Below are positions 21,932 through 22,223 of a stretch of 22,223 nucleotides of DNA, piece by piece (position 1 is the first letter of the stretch; each line of letters starts with the position of its first letter). Origin of the DNA: a virus; IMG/VR virus record IMGVR_UViG_3300006903_000236, positions 1 through 22,223 of that record. One strand, 5' to 3'. A program made the translations under genes and the position numbers. The notes beneath the pieces are model-generated. The model did not search any database and was not told the DNA's origin. It saw only the letters and a list, made by a program, of their open reading frames with translations.

Positions 21932-22223
21932 TCAGCAAGCATCTTCGACGTAGTAGAAATGCTCACCAAAGGATTTAATGGTGCGAGTACATCGCGCATG
22001 CGGTAAAGGATGATCGCTTACCCACCTCGTTCCCGGCGCTGGATTTGATCGGTGGGCTATCCATTCCGACGAGCGAGCGCTTGGATCTCGCGCGATCTCA
22101 TCCGTTTCGTCGTACACGATCGCTTCGAAGTTAATGTTGCCAAATCCGGGGCCTGTAACTCCTAAATCGAAAACATGAAATTTCGGCCCGAGAGATGGCT
22201 CAGCCGAAATCACAGCGAGATAC
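21932..22223 (-). CDS. Hypothetical protein, N-terminus beyond the window
   Basis: The frame is open to the window edge. A GTG at 22213 is possible, but the codons before it (YLAV) continue smoothly, so the gene probably starts outside. The visible ~96 residues contain FHVFDLGVTGPGFGNINFEA and IVYDETDEIARDP, then end FGEHFYYVEDAC. It resembles small hypothetical proteins common in Bradyrhizobium-type genomes, by memory only. It is not a portal or terminase, which would be expected upstream of a P22-type scaffold. Its presence here suggests that the phage module is cut or invaded at this end. Confidence 0.6.
   Translation of the reverse strand, partial: YLAVISAEPSLGPKFHVFDLGVTGPGFGNINFEAIVYDETDEIARDPSARSSEWIAHRSNPAPGTRWVSDHPLPHARCTRTIKSFGEHFYYVEDAC

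Noticed and set aside
1-22223. CRISPR arrays, tRNA/rRNA genes, insertion sequences
   Set aside because: No regularly spaced direct repeats, cloverleaf-like sequence, rRNA-like stretch or transposase frame was recognised on either strand.

Overview
The window reads as a piece of an alphaproteobacterial chromosome, most likely Hyphomicrobiales (Bradyrhizobium/Beijerinckia/Methylocystis-like). The reasons are high GC with Shine-Dalgarno-led genes, proteins that look like those of that order, and two imperfect palindromic intergenic repeats with the 'GGGCTTGTCCCG / CCGGCGATCCATG' signature of REP-like elements common there. No taxonomic marker gene is present, so this is an inference.

Left third (1-8467): a surface-polysaccharide and nucleotide-sugar cluster. 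It holds the end of a GT2 glycosyltransferase, a CmcI-type methyltransferase/hydroxylase-family protein, an extended-SDR epimerase/reductase, a NeuD/PglD-type sugar acetyltransferase, a class I methyltransferase coupled by ATGA overlap to a second extended SDR, and a + strand operon with glucose-1-phosphate cytidylyltransferase (rfbF), a Zn-ribbon sugar C-methyltransferase and an RmlC-type 3,5-epimerase (rfbC). Between rfbF and the C-methyltransferase lies a roughly 65-codon fragment. It aligns to the C-terminus of CDP-glucose 4,6-dehydratase (RfbG) and lacks the whole catalytic part. The operon therefore looks like a CDP-linked branched deoxy-sugar pathway whose dehydratase has been deleted. 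The first ~800 bases are visibly AT-richer than the rest.

Right two thirds (8534 to ~21650, all minus strand): a P22-like podovirus late module, read from right to left. The order is scaffold, major coat protein, terminator, toxin-like gene (interrupted), membrane protein, host-type repeat, gp4-like tail accessory factor, gp10-like DNA-stabilisation protein, small virion protein, LamG-domain protein, ejection-type internal protein, duplicated small proteins (one copy broken) around an unrelated insert gene, collar-domain fibre, Ig-like small protein, collagen-like fibre and two paralogous virion proteins. Portal, terminase, integrase, lysis genes and an att site are not in the window. Two separate genes carry in-frame stop codons and host-type repeats lie between phage genes, so this looks like an old, decaying prophage rather than an active one.

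Far right (21690-22223): a REP-like repeat, a terminator that faces the scaffold gene, and the end of a host-like hypothetical gene that runs off the window.
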